Of a stretch of 21,395 bases of DNA, positions 20,555 to 21,395 are shown piece after piece (within the stretch, counting starts at the first letter, position 1; each line of letters begins with the position of its first letter). The DNA is from Candidatus Woesearchaeota archaeon (lineage in GTDB: Archaea > Nanobdellota > Nanobdellia > SCGC-AAA011-G17 > JAPLZO01). The stretch lies in contig JAPLZO010000042.1 of NCBI GenBank assembly GCA_026394995.1, positions 1-21,395 on the forward strand, given 5' to 3'. The notes beneath the pieces were generated by a model, which worked only from the letters and a program-made list of their open reading frames with translations, ran no database searches and had not been told where the DNA came from. Both the position numbers and the translations under genes were made by a program.

Positions 20555-21395
20555 TTAAAGCTTTGCTTTTGATTTATCTAATTCTAATAATCTATTCCAC
20601 TGGTCATTAATATATCTTTTTATTTCATCTATCTCATTATTACTTACATGCTTAAATCTGCCCTGCATTGCTAAAAATGTTTTAACATCTTTGGGGTTTT
20701 CTATATTTTTTAATTTTAGAATTCCATTTTCAATTTCAAAAATAGGATAAAATCTACTTTCAACAGCTAATTTTGCAATTTCTATAGTTTTACTAGACTC
20801 ATGTTTCCAGCCAAGAGGACAAGGACTAAAAATTTGTACATAAGAAACACCTTCAGAGTCCAATGCTTTTTTTATTTTATTATTAATATCTATTGGATTA
20901 TCAACACTTGCTGTTGCAACATAACTTGCATTGTGTGCAGCAATAATAAATGGCATTGGTTTTTTCCATAATAAATTACCATGAATCTTTTTTCCATAAG
21001 GTGTTGTTGTAGTTTCCATATATTTTTCAGTAGCTCCTGATCTTTGAACTCCTGTGTTCATATAAGCAGAATTATCAAAACAAACATAAGTAAATTTTTC
21101 TTTTCTTTCTAGAGCTCCTGATAATGCTTGTAATCCAATATCAAAAGTTCCACCATCACCAGCTAAAGCCAAAATATTTGCTTTTTTATTTTGAATTTTT
21201 AAAGCTCTATAAACTCCAGATGCAACAGCAGCAGCATTTTCAAATGCAACATGTATATAAGGTAATTTCCAAGATGTTTCTGGATAAGGTGTTGAAAAAA
21301 CTTCTAAACAACCAGTTGCATTCACAATAATTGTATCATCACCAGCAGCTTTTAAAACCAATCTTACTGCTAAAGCTTGTCCACATCCAGGACAT
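20555..21395 (-). CDS. porB: Pyruvate (2-oxoacid):ferredoxin oxidoreductase beta subunit, 5' end missing
   Basis: The thiamine-diphosphate and iron-sulfur subunit of PFOR, which converts pyruvate plus CoA to acetyl-CoA, CO2 and reduced ferredoxin. The frame stays open to the right edge, so the true start is outside; the visible part has 280 codons. It begins CPGCGQALAVRLVLKAAGDD, where the two cysteines are cluster ligands. A third cysteine is in NATGCLEV and a fourth in SPCPLGW. The thiamine-diphosphate/Mg motif is GDGGTFDIG with NSAYMNTG. The alpha, gamma and delta subunits would be expected upstream, outside the window. Pyruvate is the likeliest substrate, but other 2-oxoacids cannot be excluded. 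Confidence 0.93.
   Translation of the reverse strand, partial: CPGCGQALAVRLVLKAAGDDTIIVNATGCLEVFSTPYPETSWKLPYIHVAFENAAAVASGVYRALKIQNKKANILALAGDGGTFDIGLQALSGALERKEKFTYVCFDNSAYMNTGVQRSGATEKYMETTTTPYGKKIHGNLLWKKPMPFIIAAHNASYVATASVDNPIDINNKIKKALDSEGVSYVQIFSPCPLGWKHESSKTIEIAKLAVESRFYPIFEIENGILKLKNIENPKDVKTFLAMQGRFKHVSNNEIDEIKRYINDQWNRLLELDKSKAKL

Noticed and set aside
20555..21361. Start of porB at TTG 21361
   Set aside because: The frame continues upstream with CPGCGQALAV, the conserved cluster-binding segment, so the gene is cut by the window edge rather than starting here.

Overview
The window is a very AT-rich archaeal chromosome segment. Diagnostic genes are the two-subunit D-family DNA polymerase, an Orc1/Cdc6 initiator, a membrane-anchored archaeal LonB protease, a PAC2-family proteasome chaperone, a XerA-type recombinase and the beta subunit of a 2-oxoacid:ferredoxin oxidoreductase. 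Short genes, many leaderless transcripts (TATA box about 25 bp before the ATG), strong A/T bias and many small proteins with no name I recognise suggest a DPANN archaeon (Woesearchaeota/Nanoarchaeota-like). The lineage is inferred; no rRNA is present.

Layout. (1) 1-6977, minus strand: one tightly packed replication operon, orc1 > DP1 > Nudix hydrolase > DP2 > truncated membrane gene, with 4-bp overlaps or gaps of a few bases. (2) 6978-7384: a gene-free, extremely AT-rich stretch with two ORB-like elements in opposite orientation around an AT core; candidate replication origin. (3) 7385-11031: a hypothetical gene, a PRC-barrel protein, LonB and two hypothetical genes. (4) 11084-13147: three small winged-helix genes, two of them with coiled coils, around a 538-bp non-coding region. 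Three arrays of 11-bp-phased repeats lie here, one inside a coding sequence. This is the best candidate for an undescribed DNA-binding system (partition site, iteron origin or filament-forming operator). (5) 13259-15733: small membrane protein, flavin-binding protein, two-helix membrane protein, then a Cys-rich lipoprotein in a three-gene cluster. (6) 15740-16687: xerA, with two dif-like 28-bp sites sharing an 11-bp half-site in inverted orientation; one overlaps the xerA start codon. (7) 16777-17530: three tiny genes behind near-identical AAAAGTTTATA promoters. One carries a perfect 66-bp in-frame tandem duplication, one lacks an ATG/GTG/TTG where its ribosome-binding site points, and one is a 30-residue acidic protein. 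(8) 17598-21395: lipoprotein, PAC2 protein, tRNA-Lys(CTT), a hypothetical/Toprim pair, a winged-helix/hypothetical pair, and porB running off the right edge.

Regions 1 and 2 form an initiator-polymerase-origin unit. A dif-like site only about 8.5 kb from a candidate origin is unexpected for a terminus resolution site; either the sites regulate xerA, or one of the two assignments is wrong.
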